A DNA stretch of 64,000 bases from Gelria sp. Kuro-4 (GTDB taxonomy: Bacteria > Bacillota > DTU030 > DUMP01), in NCBI RefSeq assembly GCF_019668485.1, contig NZ_AP024619.1:194501-258500 (forward strand). Direction: 5' to 3'. A model generated the notes under the pieces. That model worked only from the letters and a program-made list of their open reading frames with translations. It was not told the origin of the DNA and ran no database searches. The number at the start of each line of letters is the position of its first letter. Position 1 is the first letter of the stretch. The position numbers and the translations under genes were made by a program. Positions 43,742-52,187 of this stretch are shown in pieces.

Positions 43742-44485
43742 TTACAAGATTGCGAGCAGCCGGCGCTTAAGCGCGATGAAACCCGGCGCCATCACCGTCT
43801 CTTCTGAGCGCGGGCGCGGCAGGTCCACCTTAAGCTCCAGCTTCACCCGCGCCGGCCGCGCACTCAGTACGTACACCCGGTCGGAGAGAAGGAGCGCCTC
43901 CTCGACGTCGTGGGTTATGAGGAGCACCGAGGTCTGGTACCGCTCCAGGGTGGAGAGCAGCCAAAGCTGCATCTTGCGCCGGGTGAGGGCATCCAGGGCC
44001 CCGAAGGGTTCATCGAGCAGCATGATGTCGCTGGCGAAGAGGTAGGTCCGAAGGAGCGCCGCCCGCTGCCGCATGCCCCCGGAGAGCTGGGCCGGGTAGT
44101 GGCGCTCGAACCCGGCCAGACCAAAGTCGGGAAAATAAGGGGCGGCCTGGGCGCGCGCCTGCCGCCAGTTTAATCCCTTAACCACCAGCGGCAGGCAGAC
44201 ATTGTCCAGGATGGTCCGCCAGGGAAGGAGCAGGTCCTTCTGGTGCATGTAACTCACCCGGCCGGTACGCCCCGTGTAGTCCTCCCCGTCGATGTGCACC
44301 GTGCCGGCGTCCGGCAGGTGGAGCCCGGAGATGATGTTAAAGAGGGTGCTTTTGCCGCAGCCGCTGGGCCCTACGACGGCAACGAATTCCCCCTCCGCCA
44401 GGGTAAGGCTCACGTCGCCCAGGGTCGGCAGGTTGCCGTACGTTTTCTTGATGCCCCGTGCTTCCACTTTCAGCAAACTCTTCAC
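43742..44485 (-). CDS. thiZ: ABC transporter ATPase for a thiamine precursor
   Basis: A 247-residue ABC ATPase of the nitrate/sulfonate/taurine group. Walker A GPSGCGKST, Q-loop MHQKDLLLPW, signature LSGGMRQRAALLR and Walker B IMLLDEPFGALDALT are intact. Start: GTG at 44485 after GGAAGG; the frame upstream to 44614 lies in thiY. Its place in a TPP-riboswitch operon with ThiY identifies the substrate class (formylaminopyrimidine/HMP-like). Confidence 0.88.
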   Translation of the reverse strand: MKSLLKVEARGIKKTYGNLPTLGDVSLTLAEGEFVAVVGPSGCGKSTLFNIISGLHLPDAGTVHIDGEDYTGRTGRVSYMHQKDLLLPWRTILDNVCLPLVVKGLNWRQARAQAAPYFPDFGLAGFERHYPAQLSGGMRQRAALLRTYLFASDIMLLDEPFGALDALTRRKMQLWLLSTLERYQTSVLLITHDVEEALLLSDRVYVLSARPARVKLELKVDLPRPRSEETVMAPGFIALKRRLLAIL

Positions 44486-44514
44486 GGCCTTCCGGGCAGG
44501 ATCAGCGGCCCCAC

Positions 44515-45531
44515 CTACTTCGCAGGCAAAAACTCGTTGGTGAAGGCCGCCTTGGGATCGATGTTCTTTTCGATCACTCGGCGGTCGTACATCCAGTCGG
44601 CGTAGTTTTTCCACACACTCTCTTTCATTTCACCCCAGCGCGGCGCATCGGCCCGGTACTCCTGGGCCAGGTACTTCTGGCTGGCCAGCACCAGGTCCTT
44701 GTTCAGTTCCGGTACAGCGCTGGTGAGAATGTTCGCCGCCTCTTCCGGGTGCGCGATGGCGTATTCGTAGCCCTGGCTGGTGGCTTTAAGGAACTTTTTC
44801 ACGAGTTCCGGTCTTTCGCTGAGGGTCTTTTCACTGGCAATAAGGACCGGGGTGTAGTAGTCGAGGGCCGGGTCTTCATCGATCAGCTTGATGAAATTGA
44901 GCTTGATACCCCTTTGCTCGGCCTCAATGCCGGTCCAACCCCAGTAGATCCATTCGAAGTCCACGTCCTTTTTCACGGTGGTGAAAAAGTCGGCCGAGCC
45001 GATGTTGACCATTTCTACTTTCCTGAAGTCGGCGCCGTGTTTATCCATGAGGGCCTTGAGCATGGCCTCTTCCATGGGCGAACCCCAGCCGCCGTACTTG
45101 CGGCCCTCAAAGTCCTTGGGGGTTTTGATTCCCTTTTCCACCGGCGAAGCGAAACCGGAGGTGTTGTGCTGGATGACCGCCGCGATGGCCTTCACCGGGA
45201 TGCCGGCCACGCGCGCGTTGGTCACCTCTTCCTGGTAGCTAACGCCGAAGTCCGCCTTGCCGGCGGCCACCAGCTGGGCCACACCGCCCTCCAGCGGCCC
45301 GACGATGCTGACATCCAAGCCCTGCTCCTTGTAATAGTCCTTGTCCCGTGCCACATAAAGCCCGGTGTGGTTGGTATTGGGCGTCCAGTCGAGCAGCACC
45401 GTCGCCTTGACGGGCTCCTGGGTCGCTGGAGGGGTCGGCGGCACCGCCTTGTCCCCCGTTTGAGCACTGCAGCCGCCCAGCAGGGCAGGTATGAGTGCCA
45501 GGAGCAGGGATAGGGCAATCAGTCGTTTCAC
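44515..45531 (-). CDS. thiY: ABC transporter substrate-binding lipoprotein, ThiY-like
   Basis: A 338-residue lipoprotein of the NMT1/THI5-like family. A signal peptide ends in a lipobox (LLGGC, Cys near 21). VLLDWTPNTNHTGLYVARDK is the classic start of pyrimidine-binding ThiY proteins, and GGVAQLVAAGKADFGVSYQEE and the Trp-rich region WIYWGWTG follow. It binds a thiamine pyrimidine precursor outside the cell. Confidence 0.9.
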   Translation of the reverse strand: MKRLIALSLLLALIPALLGGCSAQTGDKAVPPTPPATQEPVKATVLLDWTPNTNHTGLYVARDKDYYKEQGLDVSIVGPLEGGVAQLVAAGKADFGVSYQEEVTNARVAGIPVKAIAAVIQHNTSGFASPVEKGIKTPKDFEGRKYGGWGSPMEEAMLKALMDKHGADFRKVEMVNIGSADFFTTVKKDVDFEWIYWGWTGIEAEQRGIKLNFIKLIDEDPALDYYTPVLIASEKTLSERPELVKKFLKATSQGYEYAIAHPEEAANILTSAVPELNKDLVLASQKYLAQEYRADAPRWGEMKESVWKNYADWMYDRRVIEKNIDPKAAFTNEFLPAK

Positions 45532-45553
45532 GGTTTCTTCCTCCCTTATGTTG

Positions 45554-46291
45554 CTATTCCTCGCTCCTCAGCCGCAGCCAAGGCATCAGACGGTGCTCCA
45601 AAAGCTCGATTACCTTGAACACCGCCAAGCTGAGCAGCGTAATGATACCGATGCCGGCAAACACCCGCGCCGTGGCGAAGGAACGCTGGGAGAGCGTCAT
45701 GTAGTAGCCCAGGCCGGCCTGGGCACCCAGCCACTCGCCGATGACGGCGCCCATGATGCTGTAGGTGGCGGCGATCTTGAGCCCTGAAAAAAGCGCCGGC
45801 AGCGCCGCCGGGAGTTTGACCAGTCGAAGCTGGGTCAGGCGGCTCGCCCCCATGGAGCGTAACAGATCGATAAGCTCGCCGTCCACCCCCGCCAGGCCGT
45901 CGAGCAGGCTCACCGCTACAGGAAAGAAACATACCAGTACCGCCACGAGCACCTTGGGGAGGAGCCCGTAGCCGAACCAGATGAGAAAAAGCGGCGCCAC
46001 TGAGATGATGGGCACGGTTTGCGAGGCCACCAGGAGCGGATACAGCGCCCGGCGCACCAGGGGCAAGGCATCCATGGCAAAAGCCAGGGCAAAGGCCAGC
46101 ACCACCGCCAGAAGAAAACCGAGGAGGGACTCGTACAAGGTGACAGCCGTATGTTGCGCAAACAGCGGCCCGCCTTCGCCCAGGGCGCGCAGGATGGCGG
46201 AAGGAGCAGGCAGGAGCCACGGCTCGATCATCAAGAGCCGTACCGCTGCTTCCCAAAGTACGAGAAGAAACATTAGAAAGGCGGGCGCCAC
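45554..46291 (-). CDS. thiX: ABC transporter permease, ThiX-like
   Basis: A 245-residue permease with five to six helices and the cytoplasmic EAA-type loop (GVDGELIDLLRSMGASRLTQL). The start is uncertain: a GTG at 46291 just after the previous stop gives a normal length; a frame open to 46372 overlaps that gene by 76 bases. Gene order matches thiXYZ. Confidence 0.86.
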   Translation of the reverse strand: MAPAFLMFLLVLWEAAVRLLMIEPWLLPAPSAILRALGEGGPLFAQHTAVTLYESLLGFLLAVVLAFALAFAMDALPLVRRALYPLLVASQTVPIISVAPLFLIWFGYGLLPKVLVAVLVCFFPVAVSLLDGLAGVDGELIDLLRSMGASRLTQLRLVKLPAALPALFSGLKIAATYSIMGAVIGEWLGAQAGLGYYMTLSQRSFATARVFAGIGIITLLSLAVFKVIELLEHRLMPWLRLRSEE

Positions 46292-46295
46292 CCAG

Positions 46296-46586
46296 TTACC
46301 GCCGGTACTTGCCGACTTTCTCGGCCATGGTAACGCCAGCCGGTTTATAATCAATCTTGACCACCGAGACAACGCGCGCGGCCCCCTCCTTAGTGCAAAC
46401 CTCCTGGGCCTTTTTTACGATGTCAAGGAGCAGGTCCAGTTCCCCCTCCATGGTGGTTTCCATGGGGCCCACCTCGTACTTCACCCCGGAGGCTTGAATG
46501 AGCTCAATCACCTTGTCCACCACCGGGTAGATGCGCTCTTCCGGCACCGCCGGCAGCACCTGCAGGCTGACGTTGACAACTGGCAT
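46296..46586 (-). CDS. MTH1187/YkoF family thiamine-binding protein
   Basis: A 96-residue protein of the thiamine-binding (MTH1187, PF01910-type) family: VNVSLQVLPA at the start, VKYEVGPMETTMEGELD in the middle. It is a small ferredoxin-like fold often placed behind TPP riboswitches. Start: ATG after GGAAGGGGG. First gene of the operon, 5 bases before thiX. Confidence 0.88.
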   Translation of the reverse strand: MPVVNVSLQVLPAVPEERIYPVVDKVIELIQASGVKYEVGPMETTMEGELDLLLDIVKKAQEVCTKEGAARVVSVVKIDYKPAGVTMAEKVGKYRR

Positions 46587-46611
46587 CCGTCTTCCCCCTT
46601 CCTAAATGATC

Positions 46612-46646
46612 AAGGCTGCCTAACCCTCCCTGGGCCAGGCAGCCTC
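46612..46646 (-). terminator. Hairpin of the TPP riboswitch expression platform
   Basis: AGGCTGCCT/AGGCAGCCT, 9 perfect base pairs with a 15-base loop, between the TPP aptamer and the ribosome site. The U run is weak, so it may act on translation as well as on transcription. Confidence 0.6.
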
Positions 46647-46664
46647 AAGCTCTCGGTAGTCAGC

Positions 46665-46756
46665 ATATGGCACCTACGCTGGCATTACCCAGATCAGGTT
46701 TAAGGGTCGGGACCGCCAGGTCCCCTCTCAGCCGGATCCTTCCAGCTCCCCTTTTG
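46665..46756 (-). promoter_or_regulatory. TPP riboswitch (THI element)
   Basis: The minus strand has all core elements: GGGGAGC near the 5' end, GGCTGAGAGGG, CCTGATCTGGGTAATGCCAG and CGTAGG at the 3' end. It precedes the thiamine-precursor transport operon, which is then repressed by thiamine diphosphate. Confidence 0.96.
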
Positions 46757-46761
46757 TCCCC

Positions 46762-46790
46762 ATTATACCTTTCTGACGGCCACTCGTCAA
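46762..46790 (-). promoter_or_regulatory. Sigma-A promoter of the thiamine uptake operon
   Basis: TTGACG (46785-46790), 17 bases, TATAAT (46762-46767) on the minus strand, just in front of the TPP aptamer. Confidence 0.9.
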
Positions 46791-46791
46791 G

Positions 46792-46824
46792 AAAAAGAAT
46801 GGGACCCAGAGACTGGGCCCCATT
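46792..46824 (-). terminator. Terminator of the holin-like gene
   Basis: AATGGGGCCCAG/CTGGGTCCCATT hairpin followed by TTTTT on the minus strand; it directly borders the promoter of the thiamine operon. Confidence 0.85.
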
Positions 46825-46839
46825 TCCTTGCCTTGACCC

Positions 46840-47250
46840 TTACCGCACCTTCGTCGGGATAAACATATCGACTATACCGATGACGAAGGCCCCGAGCAGA
46901 GCGCCGAGGATGGTTACCCTGAGACCAGGCACGACAAACTGCGCGGCATAGATAACGATGGCCGAAACGATAAACCCCACTATGCCGTGGCCGTAGGGCG
47001 AGATCTGGCGACCGCCAATGGCCTCGATGACGTAACCGAACAGCGCAATGACGATAGCTGCCAGGAGCGCGGTACCGAAGGTCAGGCGGCTAAAACCGGG
47101 AACCACATAGCCGACCAGCATCAGCACCAGCGCCGCAACGACAAACCGCACGATGTGACTGACCCAGGAGCCTACTCCACCCAGGTCACGGTCGTGGCGA
47201 ACCATCTGATTGTTGCCGCCACCTTCTCCGCCCTGCTTTTCATCTGGCAT
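46840..47250 (-). CDS. Phage-holin-like (YvlD-type) membrane protein
   Basis: A 136-residue protein with a charged, Gly-rich N-terminus (1-30) and four membrane helices (about 30-50, 58-77, 85-105, 110-130). LVGYVVPGF and a similar FVVPGLRVTILGALLGAFV show an internal two-fold repeat. It fits the membrane family listed as phage holin 4_2/YvlD; it is not near phage genes and is likely a housekeeping stress or envelope protein. Confidence 0.8.
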   Translation of the reverse strand: MPDEKQGGEGGGNNQMVRHDRDLGGVGSWVSHIVRFVVAALVLMLVGYVVPGFSRLTFGTALLAAIVIALFGYVIEAIGGRQISPYGHGIVGFIVSAIVIYAAQFVVPGLRVTILGALLGAFVIGIVDMFIPTKVR

Positions 47251-47314
47251 GCACTTTCACCTCCATTGCTAGCTTGTACCAAAGCGGGCAGCTTTATAAC
47301 TGCCCGCTCAAATT

Positions 47315-47446
47315 TTAGTCCTTGTTTTCCGGCCCCCGCTCGGGATCATACAGGCGCCGCCGGCCGCGCAGGCGATCGACATCTTCCTTGCGTACTCCCA
47401 CCAGCTGGCGTTTTTCCTTGCCGGCCGCTGCCTTTCGTTCCGCCAT
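47315..47446 (-). CDS. 43-residue basic small protein
   Basis: A very small ORF with AGGGTG seven bases before ATG. The product is basic and helical (MAERKAAAGKEKRQLVGVRK). No known family. It lies 64 bases before the holin-like gene. Small size makes it uncertain. Confidence 0.4.
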   Translation of the reverse strand: MAERKAAAGKEKRQLVGVRKEDVDRLRGRRRLYDPERGPENKD

Positions 47447-47664
47447 TTTTTCACCCTGACTTAGAGTTTCCCAACGGCCAAAACTTATACTTGGAGCCCT
47501 GGGGCCGGATGGGTATAATAATCCGCGCCGTGGCCAGAAGCTCCCGCCTGAGGTTCGACGCCGGCGCGCCGTCGGTGGCACGCGACTTCAGCACTAAGCC
47601 GGCAAGCAGCTCTTCACCCCTCACCGATCAACCCCCCAGAAAAACAAGTAGCGTTCAACTCAGT

Positions 47665-48606
47665 TTATGCCTTCTCCCCGCCGCCGGTTACAGGACGGTG
47701 CGCCAGCTCATCATAGAGCGATCCCAGGAGCAGGTCCGCGGCACTCACAGTGAGACCAGGCAGCCTCAAATCCTGCACAGCCAGAGCCAAGACGGCGGCC
47801 CCGGCGGCGATGATATCCGCCCGGCCCGGGGGAAGGCCGGGCAGCTTCCGCCGTTCTTTTACCGTAAGCCGGGCCAGTTTTACGGCCAGGCTTTCCACCT
47901 GAGCCGCCGTAAGGTAAAAACCATGCACCTTCCGAGGGTCGTACACCGTAAGCGCCTGGGTCATGGCGGCCAAGGTTGTAGCCGTTCCACCCACCGCCAC
48001 CGCCTGCCCGGTCCTCCCCCGCCAGCGCGCAGCGAGCGGCGCCAGGGCGGCGTGCACCTGTTGCTCCAGGGCGGCCAGCTGGGCCGGAGTCGGCGGGTCA
48101 GACCTCAGGTAGGCCTCGGTCAGCCGCACCGCGCCCACCTTCAGGCTCTCCACGGCATGAAGTTTTTCGCCTTCGCCCCAAATAAGCTCGGTGCTGCCGC
48201 CGCCCACATCCAGCACCAGCACCAGCCCCGTGAGGCCGAGCGCCCGCGCCGCTCCCAGGTAACTGAGCCGGGCTTCGTCGGCGCCGCTTAGGACCTCGGG
48301 ACACAGCCCGGTGAGCGCCTTCACCCGCGCCAAAAACTCGGCGCGGTTGGCCGCCTCCCGCGTCGCGCTGGTGGCAAAAAGGCGTACCCGCACGGCCCCT
48401 TCGGCCCGGGCAGCTTCCAAAAAGCGGGCGACAGCGGCCGCTGTTCTGGCCTGGGCCGGCCGCTTAAGCACGTTGCTGCCGCCGATTCCCTCGCCGAGGC
48501 GCGTGGCGGCCAGTTCCTCGCGGATGACTTTCAGCCCGCTGCCGGCGGTTTCCGCCAGGAGCAGGCGGGTGGAATTGGTGCCGATGTCAATGGCGGCCAG
48601 ACGCAT
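47665..48606 (-). CDS. ppx: Exopolyphosphatase/GppA family phosphatase
   Basis: A 313-residue ASKHA-fold Ppx/GppA enzyme that splits polyphosphate or pppGpp. AAIDIGTNSTRLLLAE at the start, ATSATREAANRAEFL, VLDVGGGSTELIWG and AVGGTATTLAAM are family motifs. Length matches the short, single-module form. Start: ATG at 48606 after GGGAGGAAG. It follows yabR after a terminator, so it has its own transcription start. Confidence 0.92.
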   Translation of the reverse strand: MRLAAIDIGTNSTRLLLAETAGSGLKVIREELAATRLGEGIGGSNVLKRPAQARTAAAVARFLEAARAEGAVRVRLFATSATREAANRAEFLARVKALTGLCPEVLSGADEARLSYLGAARALGLTGLVLVLDVGGGSTELIWGEGEKLHAVESLKVGAVRLTEAYLRSDPPTPAQLAALEQQVHAALAPLAARWRGRTGQAVAVGGTATTLAAMTQALTVYDPRKVHGFYLTAAQVESLAVKLARLTVKERRKLPGLPPGRADIIAAGAAVLALAVQDLRLPGLTVSAADLLLGSLYDELAHRPVTGGGEKA

Positions 48607-48621
48607 TGCTCTTCCTCCCAC

Positions 48622-48646
48622 AAAAAAAGGCATCCCTCAGGATGCC
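48622..48646 (-). terminator. Terminator after yabR
   Basis: GGCATCC/GGATGCC hairpin and seven Us on the minus strand, between yabR and ppx. Confidence 0.92.
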
Positions 48647-48674
48647 ACAAACCTGCCCTTTTCTCTTACGGCTA

Positions 48675-49085
48675 CTACCACATTTCGGGATTGCGCCGGT
48701 TTGTGCCCCGCCCGCCCCGCTTTTCCTCTGCGCTGCGGCGCAGGTCCGACTGCCGCTCGTCGCTTTCCTTCAAGAAGCGGGCCAGTTTGTCTTCGAAGCT
48801 TAAACTCGCATGTCGCGCTTCGCGGTGACCGCCGCGCCGCCGCGGGCCTTCATGGGTAACCTGGCGGATGGAAAGACCGATCTTGCCGTTCTTATCCAAG
48901 CTGATGACCTTAACCTTCACCCGGTCGTTTTCCTTAAGGTAATCCTTAACATCCCGCACATAAGCGTCGGCTACTTCCGAAATGTGCACCAGCCCCGTCT
49001 GCCCGCCCGGCAACGTGACGAAGGCACCAAAGTGCGTTATACCCGTGACAACACCTTCGACGATGTTGCCTACCTCCAAAGCCAT
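48675..49085 (-). CDS. yabR: S1 domain RNA-binding protein (YabR-like)
   Basis: A 136-residue protein: an S1 RNA-binding domain (about 1-72: VGNIVEGVVTGITHFGAFVTL, GLVHISEVADAYV, KVKVISLDKNGKIGLSIRQV) and a basic, disordered tail (GPRRRGGHREARH). Start: ATG at 49085 after GAGGAAAGG. It follows divIC as in Bacillus. Confidence 0.92.
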   Translation of the reverse strand: MALEVGNIVEGVVTGITHFGAFVTLPGGQTGLVHISEVADAYVRDVKDYLKENDRVKVKVISLDKNGKIGLSIRQVTHEGPRRRGGHREARHASLSFEDKLARFLKESDERQSDLRRSAEEKRGGRGTNRRNPEMW

Positions 49086-49159
49086 GCGCGACCCTTTCCT
49101 CCTTGATATCGTCTCCAACAGAATTATTATAGCTGTCCAACCCTTTTTCTGTCAACGAC

Positions 49160-49594
49160 TTATTTCTGCGCCCGGTCAGGGGCCGGAAGAAAGATTATCT
49201 CCCCCGGCTTAACCAATCCCAGCTGCTCGCGCGCCACCTTTTCCACATAAGCATCGCTTTTGAGGTAGGTAATTTCCTGTTTCAGCTCCGCGGTGCGCTT
49301 TTCGGTCGCCGCGATCTGGGCGTTCACCTGGTCCAGCCTGCCCTTTAGCTCCAGCGCCAGCCGGAGCTGCCCGGCCGAACAATAAAGGAAATAACCGGTT
49401 AAACCCAGAAGCAAGAAAACGCCCCACCGCGGCTTTTTCCGCGGCCCGGAATGTTTCTGCCACGGTACCTTGAGGCGTCTGCCGCCCTGTTCCCTGCGCA
49501 AGGAGATTGCCACCCGGTTCACCTCGCTGCCCGACCACTCGGCCTTTCTAGTTCTTTTCGGCGCCGCCGGGCGTTTTCCTGCTTTCGCTGTCAA
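49160..49594 (-). CDS. divIC: Septum formation protein DivIC/FtsB
   Basis: A 144-residue bitopic division protein. A basic N-terminal 55 residues, a membrane helix (about 58-72, VFLLLGLTGYFLY), a leucine/coiled-coil segment (about 75-115) and the ending EQLGLVKPGEIIF are typical. The cytoplasmic part is longer than in Bacillus. It overlaps yabQ by 4 bases. Confidence 0.9.
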   Translation of the reverse strand: MTAKAGKRPAAPKRTRKAEWSGSEVNRVAISLRREQGGRRLKVPWQKHSGPRKKPRWGVFLLLGLTGYFLYCSAGQLRLALELKGRLDQVNAQIAATEKRTAELKQEITYLKSDAYVEKVAREQLGLVKPGEIIFLPAPDRAQK

Positions 49595-50067
49595 GATTTC
49601 CTGTTCGGTTTTAAGAGCTCAAGCTTTCTCCTGATGAGCCGCTGCACGGCCCTGCCCCACCGGCGGCCGCCCTGGCTTCCCGCCTGCATCAGCCCAAGGG
49701 CCAGGCGGGCCGGAAACAAAAAGGGCCAGCCCAGAAGGCGCAGGGCCCCACCCGCCCCCCGGTAGAAAAAGCGCACGCTGAGCCGCAGCGGCCGGCGCAG
49801 GAGGGGGCTCAGAGCCAGCTGGTAGAGGCCAAAACCCGCCCCCAGGCTGAGAAAAACGTACAGACGTACCTGGCCGTAGTTCGCCAGCATCAGCGTCGCC
49901 GCCGCCACGAGCATGGCCACCAGCCAGAACAGCAAATCCCCGGCCGAGGTGACTATCCAGCCTGGGTGCAGCACCGCCCGGCACGCCCGCCAAAGATCGA
50001 ACAAAAGGCCCAAGCCTGCGCCGCAGGCCAGGGTAAAGCCTAAGGTGGTGAGTTCAACTTCCAGCAC
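49591..50067 (-). CDS. yabQ: Spore cortex biosynthesis protein YabQ
   Basis: A 158-residue membrane protein with four helices in the first 100 residues (LGFTLACGAGLGLLFDLWRA, DLLFWLVAMLVAAATLMLA) and a basic C-terminal tail. YabQ is needed for cortex formation around the forespore. The order yabP-yabQ-divIC confirms the call. Confidence 0.92.
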   Translation of the reverse strand: MLEVELTTLGFTLACGAGLGLLFDLWRACRAVLHPGWIVTSAGDLLFWLVAMLVAAATLMLANYGQVRLYVFLSLGAGFGLYQLALSPLLRRPLRLSVRFFYRGAGGALRLLGWPFLFPARLALGLMQAGSQGGRRWGRAVQRLIRRKLELLKPNRKS

Positions 50068-50083
50068 GCCTGCTTCGCTCCCC

Positions 50084-50359
50084 TCACTTTAGGAGGCGTG
50101 CCAAGATCCCTTTGCCTCGTTTTTCGGCACGGCTCTCGCTGTACTCCAAGCTGGTAATTTCTCCCTCCACCTCCAGCTTCTCCTGTTCCAGGCTGAGCTG
50201 TTTGATGTGCAGGCCCTCGCCCCTGAGGTGCAGCACGCCAAGGTTGGTCTCGAGCACGATGCTCTTGTCGTCGAAGCTGTCCACATGCCGGACACCGCTT
50301 ATCTCCAGCCGTTCCCGGTTCAGCATGAGTACACGGTGTTCCTCGGGCTTGAGCTCCAT
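50084..50359 (-). CDS. yabP: Sporulation protein YabP
   Basis: A 91-residue YabP/YqfC family protein: HRVLMLNRERLEISGVRHVD, FDDKSIVLETNLGVLHLRGE, LSLEQEKLEVEGEITSLEY. Start: ATG at 50359 after GGGGAGGGG. A longer frame from 50410 lacks a ribosome site. Confidence 0.93.
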   Translation of the reverse strand: MELKPEEHRVLMLNRERLEISGVRHVDSFDDKSIVLETNLGVLHLRGEGLHIKQLSLEQEKLEVEGEITSLEYSESRAEKRGKGILARLLK

Positions 50360-50457
50360 AGCCTTCCCCTCCCCGCCGCCAGGTTTCGCGCCGGACCGGG
50401 CGCCTGCCAACCCTACTTAATTGTATATATGCCGGGCGGGACGAGAGAATGACAAAC

Positions 50458-50490
50458 GGGGCCGGCCGGGGATTCACCCCGGCCGGCCCC
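50458..50490 (-). terminator. GC-rich hairpin after the SpoIID-like gene
   Basis: GGGGCCGGCCGGGG/CCCCGGCCGGCCCC, 14 base pairs with a TGAA-type loop, behind the stop codon; weak U run. Confidence 0.6.
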
Positions 50491-50501
50491 CGGCCGCTCT
50501 T

Positions 50502-51485
50502 TCACCGGTACAGGCGGTCGACGCGTACATCCTTGAAGAAGTAGCGGATGATATCCTGCGGGCTCTTGCCTTCTTTCGCCAGGGCGTACGCGCCCCACTG
50601 GCACAGGCCCACCCCGTGGCCGAAGCCGCGGCCGCGGAAGGTCACCCGGTCACCGCTGGTCTTGATATCGTCAATGAGGATGGACTTCAAGCGGGTACTG
50701 CCGATCGCCACCCTGAAATCCGCGCCCGGCACCTGAGTACCATAAACGTTCAGGGTCACCGCCCGGCCGGTGGGGCCGCGTTTGGCGATGCTCACCGTGC
50801 CGCCGGCACCCGGACTCAGGTTCATCTTGGCGAGCGCCCCAGTGATTTCCGAACGCGTGAAGGTGGCAGTCCAGCTCCGGTCATTCGGCGGCGCATAGCG
50901 CACCCCGGGGCTCTTCACGCTTTTAATATAGGGCGGTTCCGGCCCCTTGAAGGCGAGTCCCTCCTTGGCCGTAGCCGTGCGCGGCCCGGCAAAGGCGCTG
51001 AACCAGCCGCGGATGAACTTACCGTTGTACGTAGCCACCTGCCCGCGGGTCATCTGCACTGCCCGGCGGACCTTGTCGTTGATACGGGTCGGGTCGTAGG
51101 CCTGAAACTCCTCCACCTTGGTGGAAACGTCGGTCCCGTGGAGCGCCCGGGTGCCGCCCTTGGTCTCGAGCTCCTCCAGGGTAAAGGTGCGGGCCAGAAT
51201 AGCCTGGGCGGCCAGGGCGTTTTCCGGCCACGTGGGCTCCATCTCCGCCGCCACCACGCCAGCGATGTACTCCTCCATTTTTATATCGCGGCGCTGGCCG
51301 GTTTTGTTGTCATAGAGCGACAGGGTCGGTTCCCGTCCAGAACGGGCCACCGCCACCGGGCCGGTGGTCTGAGGTTTTTTCGCCGGCGGCGGCAGGGGCG
51401 CCCGTTGGGGACGGCGCAGGCAACCGGCGGTGGCAAAAACAAGAGCAACAACGAGCAGGGCCAAGAAGCGGCGTCTCCTGAACAC
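50502..51485 (-). CDS. SpoIID/LytB domain lipoprotein
   Basis: A 327-residue SpoIID/LytB family protein, related to the lytic transglycosylase used for engulfment and spore germination. A basic start, hydrophobic helix and lipobox (ATAGC, Cys 22) are followed by a Pro-rich linker and the SpoIID domain: MEEYIAGVVAAEMEPTWPEN, AILARTFTLE, GRGFGHGVGLCQWGAYALAK. It lies between yabO and yabP, where Bacillus has no such gene, and is probably not the engulfment SpoIID itself. Confidence 0.9.
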   Translation of the reverse strand: MFRRRRFLALLVVALVFATAGCLRRPQRAPLPPPAKKPQTTGPVAVARSGREPTLSLYDNKTGQRRDIKMEEYIAGVVAAEMEPTWPENALAAQAILARTFTLEELETKGGTRALHGTDVSTKVEEFQAYDPTRINDKVRRAVQMTRGQVATYNGKFIRGWFSAFAGPRTATAKEGLAFKGPEPPYIKSVKSPGVRYAPPNDRSWTATFTRSEITGALAKMNLSPGAGGTVSIAKRGPTGRAVTLNVYGTQVPGADFRVAIGSTRLKSILIDDIKTSGDRVTFRGRGFGHGVGLCQWGAYALAKEGKSPQDIIRYFFKDVRVDRLYR

Positions 51486-51539
51486 GGTAGCAGCCTCCTC
51501 GCAGCTTTCTTGCCCTTAGTATGCCCCTCGCCCCCGTCT

Positions 51540-51818
51540 TTAGTCCCGCGGCGCGGCAGCGCCGCCCCAGGGTTCTTCCTTGATGACCCGGTAAAGGTCC
51601 TTCGCTTCGGCGGCGCGCACGTTTTCCCGCGTCGCCAGGATCTCCAGCGTCACCCGTTTCCCGCCCCAGCTGAGCTGCAGTGTATCCCCGGGCTTCACCT
51701 CGCTGGCCGGCTTCGCCACCCGGCCGTTGAGCATAATCCGTCCCTGATCGGAAACCTCCTTGGCCAGGGTGCGGCGCTTCACCAAGCGTGCCACCTTGAG
51801 AAACTTATCCAGGCGCAT
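51540..51818 (-). CDS. rqcP: S4 domain RNA-binding protein RqcP (YabO)
   Basis: A 92-residue S4 protein (RLDKFLKVARLVKRRTLAKE, GRIMLNGRVAKPASEVKPGD) of the YabO/RqcP type that helps ribosome-associated quality control. It follows hup and precedes the sporulation genes as in Bacillus. Confidence 0.93.
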   Translation of the reverse strand: MRLDKFLKVARLVKRRTLAKEVSDQGRIMLNGRVAKPASEVKPGDTLQLSWGGKRVTLEILATRENVRAAEAKDLYRVIKEEPWGGAAAPRD

Positions 51819-51848
51819 TGCCAGGCCTCCTCTAAACTCTATGACAAA

Positions 51849-51870
51849 GGGCGGCCGCAGAGGGCCGCCC
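51849..51870 (-). terminator. Terminator of the HU gene
   Basis: GGGCGGCC/GGCCGCCC hairpin with TTT behind it, between hup and rqcP on the minus strand. Confidence 0.7.
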
Positions 51871-51911
51871 CCGTTTTCAACGCCACATTGTGCTCTCCCG
51901 GGCCGGTGTGC

Positions 51912-52187
51912 TTACCTGCCCACCGTCTCACGCAGGCCTTTACCGGCTTTGAACACCGGCAGTTTCGCCGCGGCGATGTCAATCTCCTCGCCTGTCTGCG
52001 GGTTACGGCCCTTGCGCGCGGCGCGCTCGCGCACCTCAAAGGTGCCGAAGCCCACCACCTGCACCTTCTCGCCGGCGGCCAGCGCTTCGCCTACTGCATC
52101 AAAGACGGCGCTCACGGCCTTTTCCGCGTCTTTCTTGGTAAGCCCGCTCTTCTCGGCGACTACGCTTACCAGGTCGGTCTTGTTCAC
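51912..52187 (-). CDS. hup: HU family DNA-binding protein
   Basis: A 91-residue HU protein: [21 protein letters not shown] at the start, [24 protein letters not shown] in the DNA-binding arm. Its insertion between mazG/yabN and yabO is usual in Clostridia. Start: ATG after GGAGGG. Confidence 0.97.
   Translation of the reverse strand: MNKTDLVSVVAEKSGLTKKDAEKAVSAVFDAVGEALAAGEKVQVVGFGTFEVRERAARKGRNPQTGEEIDIAAAKLPVFKAGKGLRETVGR

Noticed and set aside
47490-47530. TATAAT on the plus strand near 47515
   Set aside because: No plus-strand gene follows and no -35 fits; likely chance.
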